A stretch of 64,000 bases of DNA from Glycomyces amatae (GTDB lineage Bacteria > Actinomycetota > Actinomycetes > Mycobacteriales > Micromonosporaceae). Both the position numbers and the translations under genes were made by a program. The stretch is from positions 97,969 to 161,968 of the forward strand of contig NZ_JAJLQZ010000013.1 of NCBI RefSeq assembly GCF_020991375.1. The letters run 5' to 3'. The stretch's first letter is position 1. Each line of letters opens with the position of its first letter. Of the stretch, positions 15,245 to 23,861 are shown in pieces. The notes beneath the pieces are model-generated. The model saw nothing but the letters and a program-made list of their open reading frames with translations. It did no database searches and was not told the DNA's origin.

Positions 15245-17848
15245 TCAGTCGCGTTCGACGGTCGCGAGCTGGGTCCGGTTCGCGATGCCCAGCTTCGCGT
15301 ACGCGTGCGACAGGTGCGTCTTCACCGTCGCCCGGCTCATGAACAGCTTCCCGGCGATCTCGGGGTTCGTCATCCCGGTCACGGCGAGCTCGACCACGCT
15401 CAGCTCGGTCGGCGTCAGGCTCGCCCACCCGCTCGACGGCCGCGCCCGGCTCCCGCGCGCCCGCCGCGCGTACGCCACGGCCTCCTCCAGCGACATCGAC
15501 CGGCCCTCTTCCCGCTCCGGAGACGACTCCCCTTCTGCCGCAGGCATACCGAACTCCTCACGAGCCCGGTCGCACGCCCCCTGCAGCCGAGCCGCCTCCA
15601 CATCGGAGCCCGCCGCCGCGGCCAGTCCGGCGAGCTGCTCCAGGCTGCGCACGCACCCGGGTCGCAGCCCGTGCTCGGCGCGCAGCGCCAGCGCCTCATG
15701 ATGGGCGTCCTCCGCCTTCTTCCGATCGGTCTCCAGCAGCCCCGCCACCTCGAACGCGTCGGCGAGGAGCCCGGGCATCCCGAGCTCGCGCCCGGCCCGC
15801 GCCGCCAGCGCGGCGTGCTCGCCCGCGCCCGCCTCCCCGGACCGCAGCAGCGCCCGTGCGAGGCCGAGCCGCGACTGCGGGGCCAGCAGGTGCGCCGCGA
15901 AGCCGCCCGGGTTCACCAGGTCCCGCCCGAACCACTCGGCGGCCCGCCCGGCGTCCCCGGCGTCCAGGTGCAGCTCGCCGACGCAGGAGCAGAACCCGGG
16001 CATGAATGGCGGCGGCTCGACGCCCTCGACCACGCGGATCATCGGCTCGACCGCGGCCCAGGCGCTCTCGGGCCTCCCGGCCCACCGCTCCACCGTCGCG
16101 AGCGCGACCCGCGCCGCGCCGACCCGGTGGTAGTCGCCGAGCGGCTCGGCCAGCGCCAGCGCCTCGCGGGCCAGCTCGGCGGCCCGGCGCAGGTCGCCGC
16201 CGTGCGCGGTGCTCACCGCGAGGAGCCCGCACGCGGTCGAGGCGACCTCCCGGTCCCCGCGCGGCACCAGCCCCCGCCGCCCGGCCTCCAGGAGCGCCGC
16301 GGCCTGCCGGTGGTCGTCCCGCAGGTGGTGCACGATGCCCGCGAGCACGTCGGCGCTGTCGCGGACGAAGCCGTCGCCGAGCCGCGCGCCCCGCTCCCGG
16401 GCGTCGGCGGCCATGGCGCGGGCCGCGTCGAGGTCGTCGTAGAACCGGTCGATCGCGGCCAGCGCCAGTGCGAGCGCCGCCGAGCGCGGCTCGCCGACCT
16501 CCTCGGCCAGCGCGAACGCCGCCGCCGCGGTGCCGCTCCCCGCGGTCGGCTCGTTGGTGTCGGCGACCAGCGCCAGCCCGGTGAGCAGCCGGGCCTGGAG
16601 CGGCGTGCGCTCCCCGTCCCCGAGCGCGACGGCCCTGCGCAGCAGCGACAACCCCTCCCTGCCGCGCCGGCTGGAATGCCAGAACCACGGCAGTTCGGCG
16701 GCCAGGTCCCGCCCGCCGGAAGGATCGTCCAGCGACAGTCCCCAGTGGATCGCCGCGTGCAGGTTCTCGTACTCGTCCGAGACGGCGGCCCGCCAGGCGT
16801 CCTTGTCGGTCTCGATCAGCGGCCGCAGCGACCGGGCCAGCGCGAGGCAGGCCGCCAGGTGGCGGTCGCGCACCGCCGCGCTCTCACCGGCGTCGACGAG
16901 CCGCTGCTCGGCGAACTCGCGGACGGTCTCGAGCATCCGGAACCGCGTGACCGCACCGCCGGTGTCGGCCGTCAGCAGCGACTTCTCGACCAGGCGCCGC
17001 AGGCCCTCCAGGACGGCGACCGGCTCCTCGCCGGCGCAGAGCGCCTGCGCCGCCGCGGCGGTGAACCCGCCGCGGAAGACGGCGAGCCGCTGGAGCAGGC
17101 CCCGATCGGCCTCCCCGAGCAGGCCGTGGCTCCACTCCATGGAGGCGGCGAGGGTCTGGTGCCGGGCGGCGACGCCGTGCGGGCCCCGTACGAGGAGCCG
17201 GAACCGGTCGTCGAGGCCGTCCAGGATTTCCTGCGGGGAGAGGACCCCCGACCAGGCCGCCGCCAGCTCGACGGCCAGCGGCATCCCCTCCATGCGGGCG
17301 CAGGCGGTGGCGATGACCGGGTCGTCCGCGGCCCCCGCCGAATCCTGCGCGCGGGCGGCGAAGAGGCGCACCGAGTCCCCCCGGCTCATCGGCGGCACCC
17401 GCCACACCGTCTCCCCGGGCAGGCGCAGCGCCTCCCGGCTGGTGCAGAGGACGGTCAGCCGCGGGCACGACCGCAGCAGCTCGCCCACCACGTCGGCCGC
17501 GGCCTCCAGCACGTGCTCGCAGTTGTCCAGGCACAGCAGCAGCCGCCGCCCGGCCAGCTGCCCCGCCAGCACCGCCACGGCGTCCCGGTCGGCGATGCGC
17601 AGCACGCCGAGGGCGGCCGCGACCGAGGCGGTGACGGCCGCCGGGTCGGCGACCGCGGCGAGGTCGGCCCAGCGCACGTCCTCGAAACCGGCCGCGTCGT
17701 GGGCGGCGCGGATCGCCAGCCGGGTCTTCCCGCAGCCGCCGGGCCCGACCAGGCTGACCAGCCGCGCCGAGTCCAGCGCGGCGCCGATCGCCCGCAGCTC
17801 CTCCCCGCGTCCGATGAAACCGCTCAGCTCCAGTGGCACCCCGTCCAT
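15245..17848 (-). CDS. LuxR-family LAL-type regulator (AAA/NB-ARC, TPR, C-terminal HTH)
   Basis: An 867-aa cytoplasmic regulator. Residues 30-45 hold the P-loop LVGPGGCGKTRLA; LLLCLDNCEHVLEAAADVV is Walker B. A long helical TPR-like middle (about 380-740) follows. Residues about 800-867 are a LuxR/GerE HTH (LTPTELSVVELAVTGMTNPE, then FMSRATVKTHLSHAYAKLGI). This is the usual plan of ATP-dependent LuxR regulators of the predicted-ATPase/LAL class. It is divergent from a DUF1579-type/SRPBCC/AlkD gene run about 115 bp away, which it may control. The signal is unknown. Confidence 0.88.
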   Translation of the reverse strand: MDGVPLELSGFIGRGEELRAIGAALDSARLVSLVGPGGCGKTRLAIRAAHDAAGFEDVRWADLAAVADPAAVTASVAAALGVLRIADRDAVAVLAGQLAGRRLLLCLDNCEHVLEAAADVVGELLRSCPRLTVLCTSREALRLPGETVWRVPPMSRGDSVRLFAARAQDSAGAADDPVIATACARMEGMPLAVELAAAWSGVLSPQEILDGLDDRFRLLVRGPHGVAARHQTLAASMEWSHGLLGEADRGLLQRLAVFRGGFTAAAAQALCAGEEPVAVLEGLRRLVEKSLLTADTGGAVTRFRMLETVREFAEQRLVDAGESAAVRDRHLAACLALARSLRPLIETDKDAWRAAVSDEYENLHAAIHWGLSLDDPSGGRDLAAELPWFWHSSRRGREGLSLLRRAVALGDGERTPLQARLLTGLALVADTNEPTAGSGTAAAAFALAEEVGEPRSAALALALAAIDRFYDDLDAARAMAADARERGARLGDGFVRDSADVLAGIVHHLRDDHRQAAALLEAGRRGLVPRGDREVASTACGLLAVSTAHGGDLRRAAELAREALALAEPLGDYHRVGAARVALATVERWAGRPESAWAAVEPMIRVVEGVEPPPFMPGFCSCVGELHLDAGDAGRAAEWFGRDLVNPGGFAAHLLAPQSRLGLARALLRSGEAGAGEHAALAARAGRELGMPGLLADAFEVAGLLETDRKKAEDAHHEALALRAEHGLRPGCVRSLEQLAGLAAAAGSDVEAARLQGACDRAREEFGMPAAEGESSPEREEGRSMSLEEAVAYARRARGSRARPSSGWASLTPTELSVVELAVTGMTNPEIAGKLFMSRATVKTHLSHAYAKLGIANRTQLATVERD

Positions 17849-17963
17849 GACCCGAGTCTGCCACTCGGCCGGGCCCGCCGCCGATATCGGCCACCTGGCC
17901 GATTTTCCGGGCCGCCGAATCGACCAGCATGGTCTTCAACAGCGAGAACACCGAGGAGTGACG

Positions 17964-18434
17964 ATGGAGAACGAGAATCGGACGGCGCCGCTCGGCCCCG
18001 ACCCCGCCCTGGCGGCCCTGAACCGGTTCGTGGGGGACTGGGTCATGGAGGGCGGCCTGGTCGGCTCGGACGAGGTGAACATCAAGGGCAGGGCGAGCTA
18101 CCGCTGGCTGCCCGGCGGTTTCTTCCTTGAGCAGCACGTCCAGATCGACTTCGCGGGCATGGCGCAGATCGACAGCTGCGAACTGGTCGGCTACGACCCG
18201 GCGACGGGGACCTACCCGTCGCAGGTCTACTCGAACATGTCGCCGCAGCCGCTGCCCTACACCTGGAAGGTCGACGGCGACGACGTGACCATCACCGTCG
18301 TGCACGGGCCGATGGACGCCACCTTCACGGGCCGCTTCAGCGGCGACGACGTCTTCGGCGGCGGCTGGCGCCCCAACCCGGGCGCCGACGAGGAAGTGAA
18401 CGTCCCCTACGACGTGAGCGGGCACCGGGTCTGA
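17964..18434 (+). CDS. DUF1579-like protein
   Basis: A 156-aa soluble protein with the layout of DUF1579/lipocalin-like proteins: LNRFVGDWVMEGG near the start, YRWLPGGFFLEQHV, ELVGYDPATGTY and a series of beta strands. ATG 17964 has GAGGAGTG 7 nt upstream. It is the first gene of a plus-strand run with an SRPBCC protein 20 nt downstream, and is divergent from the LAL regulator. Proteins of this family are of unknown function and often sit beside SRPBCC/AHSA1 genes. Confidence 0.78.
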   Translation: MENENRTAPLGPDPALAALNRFVGDWVMEGGLVGSDEVNIKGRASYRWLPGGFFLEQHVQIDFAGMAQIDSCELVGYDPATGTYPSQVYSNMSPQPLPYTWKVDGDDVTITVVHGPMDATFTGRFSGDDVFGGGWRPNPGADEEVNVPYDVSGHRV

Positions 18435-18454
18435 ACCCGCGGAAGGGAAGCGAC

Positions 18455-18931
18455 ATGAACGACCCGAGTTTCGCGGTCTCCCGGCGCATCGACGCCCCGG
18501 TGGCCCGGGTCTGGGACGCCTGGAGGGACCCCGAGCAGATCCGCCGCTGGTGGGGCCCGCAGGGGTTCACCGGCACCACCGCGGAGGTCGACTTCCGCGA
18601 GGGCGGCAGGACGCTGGTCGGCATGGCCATGGAGGACGGACCGGAGTTCTTCAACACCTGGACCTACACGGCGATCGTCGACCACGACCGCATCGAGTTC
18701 ACCTCCCGCTTCGCCGATGAGACGGGCGCCGAGATCGACCCCGCTCAGCTGGGAATGCCCCCGGGCGTCCCGAAGGAGGTCCGCCACGTGGTCGTCTTCC
18801 AGGAGCAGGGCGCCGGCACCGAGCTGACGGTCGAGGAGTACGACTACGCGCCCGGCCCGATGCTCGAGCAGTCCCGAACGGGCCAGGAGCAGGTGATGGA
18901 CAAGATCGCGGCGCTGCTCGCCGCGGCATAG
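18455..18931 (+). CDS. SRPBCC/AHSA1-family protein
   Basis: A 158-aa protein with the START/AHSA1 signature: FAVSRRIDAPVARVWDAW near the N-terminus, then DPEQIRRWWGPQGF and FREGGRTLVGMAM, a helix-grip fold that binds a hydrophobic ligand or a client protein. ATG 18455 is preceded by GGAAGGGAAG. It lies 20 nt after the DUF1579-like gene and ends at a strong hairpin, so the two form a small operon. The ligand cannot be read from sequence. Confidence 0.85.
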   Translation: MNDPSFAVSRRIDAPVARVWDAWRDPEQIRRWWGPQGFTGTTAEVDFREGGRTLVGMAMEDGPEFFNTWTYTAIVDHDRIEFTSRFADETGAEIDPAQLGMPPGVPKEVRHVVVFQEQGAGTELTVEEYDYAPGPMLEQSRTGQEQVMDKIAALLAAA

Positions 18932-18933
18932 GC

Positions 18934-18965
18934 GGCGGCCCCGCGCCAGGAGGCGCGGGGCCGCC
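18934..18965. terminator. Terminator-like hairpin
   Basis: Perfect 14-bp stem GGCGGCCCCGCGCC with its complement, loop AGGA, 2 nt after the SRPBCC stop and 21 nt before the AlkD-type gene. No U-tract. Confidence 0.7.
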
Positions 18966-18986
18966 CGGCACGAACGGAAGGCGACC

Positions 18987-19691
18987 ATGGACTTGACCGC
19001 GAACGCGTTCCTCGAGGCGCTGCGGGCGTTCCCCCGCTCCGAGGACCCGGCGGCGACCCACAAGCACTACAAGGGCGCGGCCGAGGTGCTCGGCGTCCGG
19101 ATGAAGCACCTCTTCGACACCGCCAAGCGGTTCACGGACATGCCCCTGGGCGAGGTCGCGAAGCTGCTCGACGAGCCGGTCTACGAGGCGCGGCTGGGCG
19201 CGGTGAGCATCCTCGACTTCAAGGCCCGCCGCAAGCGCCTCGCCGACGAGGAACGCCGGGAGCTCTACGAGCTCTACATGGGCCGCCACCACCGCCTCGA
19301 CAGCTGGGACTTCGTGGACCGCGCCGCCCCGCGGGTGGTCGGCCGGTACCTGCTGGACAAGCCCCGGGACCCGCTCTACGAACTCGCGCGTTCGAGCGAC
19401 ACGTGGGAGCGGCGCACCGCCGTCACGGCGTCGTTCTGGCTCATCCGCCAAGGCGACGTGGACGACGCCCTGAACCTCGCCGAACTCCTCCTCCGCGACG
19501 AGGAACCGCTGGTCCACACCTCGGTGGGCGTGGCGCTACGCGAGATCGGCCAGGTGGACCGAGACCGCCTGGCGGCCTTCCTGCGCGAGCACGCGGGCGA
19601 GGTCCCGGCGATCACCTTCCGCTACGCCGCGGAGAAGCTCCCGGCGGCCCTCCGCGAGGAGCTGAGAGCGGCCAATGCTCGCAGAACCTGA
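18987..19691 (+). CDS. DNA alkylation repair protein, AlkD family
   Basis: A 234-aa all-helical protein of the AlkD/HEAT-like glycosylase family, which removes alkylated purines. Visible markers are FKARRKRLADEERRELYELY and LDSWDFVDRAAPRVVG, where the W-D-x-V-D pattern holds the family's catalytic Asp, followed by WERRTAVTASFWLIRQG. Length is normal for the family. ATG 18987 has GGAAGG upstream. It follows a terminator-like hairpin, so it may have its own promoter or be partly read through. Confidence 0.88.
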   Translation: MDLTANAFLEALRAFPRSEDPAATHKHYKGAAEVLGVRMKHLFDTAKRFTDMPLGEVAKLLDEPVYEARLGAVSILDFKARRKRLADEERRELYELYMGRHHRLDSWDFVDRAAPRVVGRYLLDKPRDPLYELARSSDTWERRTAVTASFWLIRQGDVDDALNLAELLLRDEEPLVHTSVGVALREIGQVDRDRLAAFLREHAGEVPAITFRYAAEKLPAALREELRAANARRT

Positions 19692-19777
19692 GGCCCCCAA
19701 GGAGACTCGGAGTCCGTTGGCCGTTCGGGCTGCCGAACGGCGAGGCCGCCCGCCGACCCGTCCCGGACGCCCAGGCG

Positions 19778-20341
19778 TCAGTAGCGCCCGCGGCGCCGCC
19801 GGAGCGGCGCGTCCCTGACGGACCTGACCCGGTCCTGGAAGTCCCGGCGCTCCTTCGCCCGGCGCCGCGCCTCGATCGCCGCCCGCCGCTGCGGCGACTG
19901 GAGCCGATACCAGCGCCGGTAGCCCCAGCCCGCGGCCGTCCCGGCGAGGAGCGCCGCGACCGGGGCGCCCCACAGCGGCCGCAGCGCCGGCGCGAGCGGG
20001 AACCCGGCGCCGGGGTCCTTGTAGTGCTCGACCGCCCCGGCCCAGGTGATCAGCACGAACCAGACCAGGAGCACGACGCCGAACACCGGAAAGGAGACAT
20101 GGGTGCTGTCGACGGACGTCTTCCCTTGCGTCCGTTCCATGTCGCGCATCTGCGCGTCGAGTTCCTCCTGCCGTCCGCGGAGCTCGACCGCCTCCCGGAC
20201 CTCCTCCGCGACGGGCCGGACCGGCCTCGGATCGATCCGCTTGGCCAGCGCCGCGGCCGCCAGGACCGCCGCCGCGAGGAGGACCGCGGCGCCGAGGGGT
20301 CCGGCCACGGCGACGGCCAGCGCCGTTCCGAGCCCGCCCAT
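19778..20341 (-). CDS. Hypothetical membrane protein
   Basis: A 187-aa protein with an N-terminal membrane segment (residues about 5-33), a charged middle of about 50 residues with a coiled-coil-like helix (EEVREAVELRGRQEELDAQM), two more membrane segments (about 85-105 and 122-143), and a very basic C-terminus (RRAKERRDFQDRVRSVRD, then RRRRGRY). It starts 3 nt after the small membrane protein gene upstream, so the two are probably one operon. No family recognised. Confidence 0.65.
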   Translation of the reverse strand: MGGLGTALAVAVAGPLGAAVLLAAAVLAAAALAKRIDPRPVRPVAEEVREAVELRGRQEELDAQMRDMERTQGKTSVDSTHVSFPVFGVVLLVWFVLITWAGAVEHYKDPGAGFPLAPALRPLWGAPVAALLAGTAAGWGYRRWYRLQSPQRRAAIEARRRAKERRDFQDRVRSVRDAPLRRRRGRY

Positions 20342-20344
20342 CGG

Positions 20345-20506
20345 CTACCGCCGCTCCGCGCGGCGCCTGCGCCGCCGGTGCAGGGCGACGAGCCCCGAGA
20401 CGATCACGGAGACGAGCACGATCGCGACCCCGCAGGCGGCGGCCAGCGCCCACATGGCGAAGGCCAGCCCCCAGCCGGGGACCGTCCACCACGTCTCCGG
20501 GTTCAT
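20345..20506 (-). CDS. 53-aa single-pass membrane protein
   Basis: Starts ATG 20506 as MNPETWWTVPGWGLAFAMWA, one long membrane helix (residues about 11-43), and a basic tail HRRRRRRAERR. It ends 3 nt before the ATG of the 187-aa membrane protein. The initiation region is GC-rich with only a weak GGGG site. The near-overlap and sensible topology make it likely real; function unknown. Confidence 0.55.
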   Translation of the reverse strand: MNPETWWTVPGWGLAFAMWALAAACGVAIVLVSVIVSGLVALHRRRRRRAERR

Positions 20507-20591
20507 CGCACCCCGCCCGTCGCCGCGGCGGTCCCGGACCGGGGCGACCGCGCACGCCTGCGCGTTCTCGGCCGCGCCGTCCCGGAGCCCC

Positions 20592-20954
20592 TCACGTGAT
20601 GGCGATCCACATCGTCTCGGGCCGCTTGCCGTGCCGTTCCCGGTAGGCCGACACGACCTCGTCGGTGACGTCCTCTCCGGCACTGAGGCGGACGAGGAGG
20701 GGGACCAGCCAGTGCAGTTCCGCCGCGTCGAACTCCTCTGCGAAGAGCGGGTTCAGCCCGGTCCCCGCTTCGTCGAGCACGGTGCGGAGGCGGACCAGCC
20801 CGCCCGCGTTCGCCGCGTGCGGACCGATCGAGAACGCGAGGAACGAGTCCGCGCCGGCCGGATGCAGCCCCACCTCGACGGGGTGCGGGTAGGGGCCGGA
20901 GCCGGTGCGCGCGAGTACGAGGAACCGCTGGGGATCGCGTTGCTTCTTCGCCAT
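20592..20954 (-). CDS. Hypothetical soluble protein
   Basis: A 120-aa protein starting at ATG 20954 (an in-frame TTG at 20966 is possible). It begins MAKKQRDPQRFLVLARTGSG and has a conserved-looking body (YPHPVEVGLHPAGADSFLAF; ELHWLVPLLVRLSAGEDVTD). No motif with known function, no membrane segment. It lies upstream of the two small membrane protein genes on the same strand, 85 bp away. The 273 bp between it and the next gene (20955-21227) hold nothing I can support. Confidence 0.6.
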   Translation of the reverse strand: MAKKQRDPQRFLVLARTGSGPYPHPVEVGLHPAGADSFLAFSIGPHAANAGGLVRLRTVLDEAGTGLNPLFAEEFDAAELHWLVPLLVRLSAGEDVTDEVVSAYRERHGKRPETMWIAIT

Positions 20955-21227
20955 CCGGCCATCCAATCACGCGCACCGGCCGTCGCCGTCGCGGCGATCG
21001 GCGGCCTCGGCGCCGGTGACGCGCAGCCCCGAACCGGCCCGACCGGCGCCCTCATGCAGCGCCCGAGACCGGCTCCGCTCGCTTACCGCTGCGCCCCAAG
21101 CCGTTCCAGGAGACCCGCGCCGCCGGCGGACACGCCATGACGGCTTCCGGTCGACTGTCGCCGCGGCCTGCCGGTTCGGTCGTCCGGCCGGTGAACTGCG
21201 CAGGCGGCTCCCGTGCCCACCGAGTGC

Positions 21228-22055
21228 CTACAGCGCGAGCATCGCCGCGGCCACGTCGTCGGCGGCCGCGTCCGGGAGGTCGGTCGCGGCCTGTTCGAGC
21301 ACGAGCAGCCGGGCGCCGGGGATCTCGCGGGCGAGCGCCTCGCCGTTGCCGACGGGGAAGAACCGGTCGCGGCGGCCGTGCACCACGAGCGTCGGCATCG
21401 CGAGCCCGGGCAGGCGCTCGCGCCAGCGCGGCGCGCAGTCGAGCCTGGCGAAGACCATGCCCAGCTGGTTCGCCATCTGGACCGCGGGCCGCGTGCTCGG
21501 CGTGCGGTCGAAGATCCGTTCGGCCCTCGCGCGCGCCGCTTCGGGGTCGTCGCCGAGGATCTCCGCGCCGGCGGCGGCGAACCGGGCCACGGCGCCGCGG
21601 TCGGACCAGTCGGGCATCGGGATCGCGAACTGGCGCTCCATCGTCTCGGCGTCGTGGTCGGGCAGGTCGTCGTCGACCGGGCCCGGCGCCACGGGCCGCG
21701 TCCCGGCGAGCGTGAGGGCCGAGAACGCCTCCGGGTGGTCGAGCGCGGCGACCTGGGCGACCATGCCCCCGACGCCGATGCCCGCCAGGTGCGCGGGCCG
21801 GTCGTCGAGTTCGCGGGCGAGCGAGGCGGCGTCGGCGGCGAGGTCGCGCAGCGTGTACGCGGGCGCCTCGGGGTCGACGGTCGTCGACGTGCCGCAGTCG
21901 CGCAGGTCGTAGCGCACGACGTGGCGTCCGCCGCGCGCGAGCGCCCGGCAGAGCGGGTCGGGCCAGGAGAGCATGGTGGGGCCGCCCGCGAGCAGCACGA
22001 GCGGTGCCGCTGTGTCGCCGAAGTGCTCGACTCCGAGTTCGACGTCCTCTGACAT
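21228..22055 (-). CDS. Alpha/beta-hydrolase homologue lacking catalytic residues
   Basis: A 275-aa protein with the alpha/beta hydrolase fold: LVLLAGGPTMLSWPDPLCRA, VVRYDLRDCGTST, LVVHGRRDRFFPV. The nucleophile elbow, normally G-x-S-x-G-G, reads GIGVGGMVAQ, so Gly replaces the Ser. The C-terminal stretch, normally G-H-D-L-P, reads ATDLPDA, so the catalytic His is lost too. The acid in RRDRFFP remains. It is therefore likely non-catalytic and may bind a ligand or partner. ATG 22055 follows GAAAGGGGCAGTGC. It stands alone. Confidence 0.82.
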   Translation of the reverse strand: MSEDVELGVEHFGDTAAPLVLLAGGPTMLSWPDPLCRALARGGRHVVRYDLRDCGTSTTVDPEAPAYTLRDLAADAASLARELDDRPAHLAGIGVGGMVAQVAALDHPEAFSALTLAGTRPVAPGPVDDDLPDHDAETMERQFAIPMPDWSDRGAVARFAAAGAEILGDDPEAARARAERIFDRTPSTRPAVQMANQLGMVFARLDCAPRWRERLPGLAMPTLVVHGRRDRFFPVGNGEALAREIPGARLLVLEQAATDLPDAAADDVAAAMLAL

Positions 22056-22355
22056 GCACTGCCCCTTTCGATCCGGCGGCCGAGCGGCCGCACTCGTGCA
22101 GACGAGGCGCGGAGTCGAAAGTCATCGGTCGGCGGGGCGTGTTCGAGAGCACCGGCCCGGACGCGAGCCGTTCAGCCGGGGAAGTCGGTCTTCGGCCGGT
22201 GTGCAGCGCTCAGCGATGGAGGAACGGAGCGGGAGCCCGATCCCGGTGCGCCGCCGGGGCGGGCGGGCCGGTGGTCGGGGGTTCGGGCTCGCGGCGACGA
22301 GGACGCCGACGCGCCGCCGCGACCTCGTCGCAGCGGCGCGCTCACTTCTCGGCGG
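22056..22355. other. Intergenic, no gene seen
   Basis: 300 bp between two minus-strand genes. Reading frames here have no ribosome binding site, family resemblance or coding-like composition. It should contain the promoter of the alpha/beta-hydrolase homologue and the end of the upstream transcript. Confidence 0.5.
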
Positions 22356-22838
22356 TCAGGCGGGGGGATAGGGGCAGCCCCACTTGTCCTGGGCCCTGAC
22401 CAGGATGTCCATCGTCTGAGTCGACGTCCCGTCCGTGACGTAGAGGGTGGCCGGGTAGTCACCGTAGTCCAGCGGGGGCAGGTCGACGCCGATCCAGATG
22501 GTCCCGATGGACCGGTCGCCGTTGTCGCCGGGCGGGACCGACGTGGTCATCTCGACCTCGGTGCCCTCGGGGAAGCCCTGCACCTCGGCCGTGAGCGTCG
22601 TGTCCCAGTGCCCGGAGAGGAAGCCGACGAAGTAGGACCAGTAGGGCCTGTTGGCGGGGATGCAGAGGCGCTGCACGCCGTCGGCCAGCTCCCAGGTCGC
22701 CTCCGTGGCGGGCGCCTCGGCCTGGGTGGTCGCCGGAGCCGAAGCCGAGGCGAGCGAGGGGCTGAACGCCAGGCTCATCCCCATGCCGATCGCTACGGCG
22801 AGCATCAATCTGAGCGTGCGAGAAACCGATTTCTTCAC
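22356..22838 (-). CDS. Secreted protein, DUF5980-like
   Basis: A 160-aa protein with a clear Sec signal peptide (MKKSVSRTLRLMLAVAIGMG, cleavage probably after ASASA near residue 34). The mature part contains TWELADGVQRLCIPANRPYW, YFVGFLSGHWDTTL, and TLYVTDGTSTQTMDILV, ending in a second Cys, so one disulfide is likely. The pattern resembles the DUF5980 group of actinobacterial secreted proteins; this is recognition by eye. It has its own promoter in an AT-rich stretch. Confidence 0.72.
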   Translation of the reverse strand: MKKSVSRTLRLMLAVAIGMGMSLAFSPSLASASAPATTQAEAPATEATWELADGVQRLCIPANRPYWSYFVGFLSGHWDTTLTAEVQGFPEGTEVEMTTSVPPGDNGDRSIGTIWIGVDLPPLDYGDYPATLYVTDGTSTQTMDILVRAQDKWGCPYPPA

Positions 22839-22918
22839 GAACGTCCTCCGTGTCTCGGTACCGGTGGGACCTCCCCGTCGGGGCGGGTAGCCGGTCGCCC
22901 CGAGGTCTCGTGAAAGTC

Positions 22919-22963
22919 ACGCTACAAGACGATTTGCACGGAATCAATTGGTTGAAGCTTCAA
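22919..22963 (-). promoter_or_regulatory. Promoter with adjacent palindrome for the secreted protein gene
   Basis: On the minus strand TTGATT (22942-22947) and TAGCGT (22919-22924) are separated by 17 bp, a good -35/-10 pair. Immediately upstream lies the perfect palindrome TTGAAGCTTCAA (22952-22963) in a locally AT-rich stretch, a likely regulator site. Confidence 0.5.
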
Positions 22964-23003
22964 ATAAAGGATAAACAGTTTCTCTCGCGCCGCGCCGCCG
23001 GCC

Positions 23004-23588
23004 TCAACCGGCGGACGCCTCGGTGAGGGCCCAGGCCGCGTCCAGGATCTGCTCCTGAGTGGCGTCGGAGAGCAGCGCCTGGACGGTGATGTCGGACTCC
23101 GGGCCGTAGACGGCGACCGCGCAGCCCATCATGGACGAGGCGGTGCCGTCGTCGCAGCCCAGCACCACGGTCGGGATCGCACCGATCCCCTCGAACCGGG
23201 CGTCCTCGATGACCTCCTGGCTCATCGACTCCAGCAGCTCCTCGGTCATCCCCGAGTCGCCCATGGTGGGGGTGACGGTGATCGTGACCAGGGCGCCGGC
23301 GTCGCTCCCGGTGTCCCAGGTGCACGAGAGCGAGCCGGCGGCCGAGTCGTCGGCGGACAGCTCGACGCCCGAGACCGCGATGAGCTCGGCCATCGCGGCG
23401 GTCACGGTCTCGTCGCCGCAGTCTCCCGCGGGCCCTTCCGATTCCGCCTCGGTCTCCGCCTCGGTCGCCTCGTCGACCGCCTCGACGGCGCCCTCGGTCT
23501 CCTCCTCGGCGGGCGCCTCGTCGGACGAGCAGGCCGTGGCAGCCAGGGCGGCGGTGCACACGGCGAGGGCGGCGAGCAGTCGTTTCAT
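23004..23588 (-). CDS. Lipoprotein, DUF3558-like
   Basis: A 194-aa lipoprotein. The signal peptide MKRLLAALAVCTAALAATAC ends in a lipobox with the acylated Cys at residue 20. An acidic Glu/Ala linker (residues about 24-55) follows, then a globular domain with paired cysteines (GDCGDE, SCTWDTG, LGCDDG, MGCAVAV). The C-x-W motif and cysteine spacing resemble DUF3558-type lipoproteins. ATG 23588 has AAGGAG 8 nt upstream. Function unknown; it would sit on the outer face of the membrane. Confidence 0.78.
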   Translation of the reverse strand: MKRLLAALAVCTAALAATACSSDEAPAEEETEGAVEAVDEATEAETEAESEGPAGDCGDETVTAAMAELIAVSGVELSADDSAAGSLSCTWDTGSDAGALVTITVTPTMGDSGMTEELLESMSQEVIEDARFEGIGAIPTVVLGCDDGTASSMMGCAVAVYGPESDITVQALLSDATQEQILDAAWALTEASAG

Positions 23589-23861
23589 GCGGAGGGCTCC
23601 TTCTCGGGGGTTCTGGGGGCGTTCGCGAGCACGCGCGTTCCGCCCCATGGTCCGGCTCGGAATGCTAGCAACGGCCGGCTCGCGGATGCGCAGGTAGAAA
23701 CCATTGCAGTACAAGACATTCCGTGGTGAAACGACGGCCCGGACCCCTGCGGTTCGACCTGGACGGCGGATGCGGTGCGAACCGAAACGCCGAGAGGCCC
23801 CGGCCCGAACCGGCAAACCCCGAGCGGGGCGGCGCCGCGGCCGCCCGGATCGGGCGGCCGC

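Noticed and set aside
12975..15701. 908-codon open frame on the plus strand
   Set aside because: It overlaps the membrane-anchored hydrolase in another frame and gives an Arg/Pro/Gly-rich sequence without domains.
15122..18130. 1002-codon open frame on the plus strand
   Set aside because: It runs antisense to the LAL regulator (15245-17848), whose domains are complete. The frame has no family features and reflects GC-rich codon bias.
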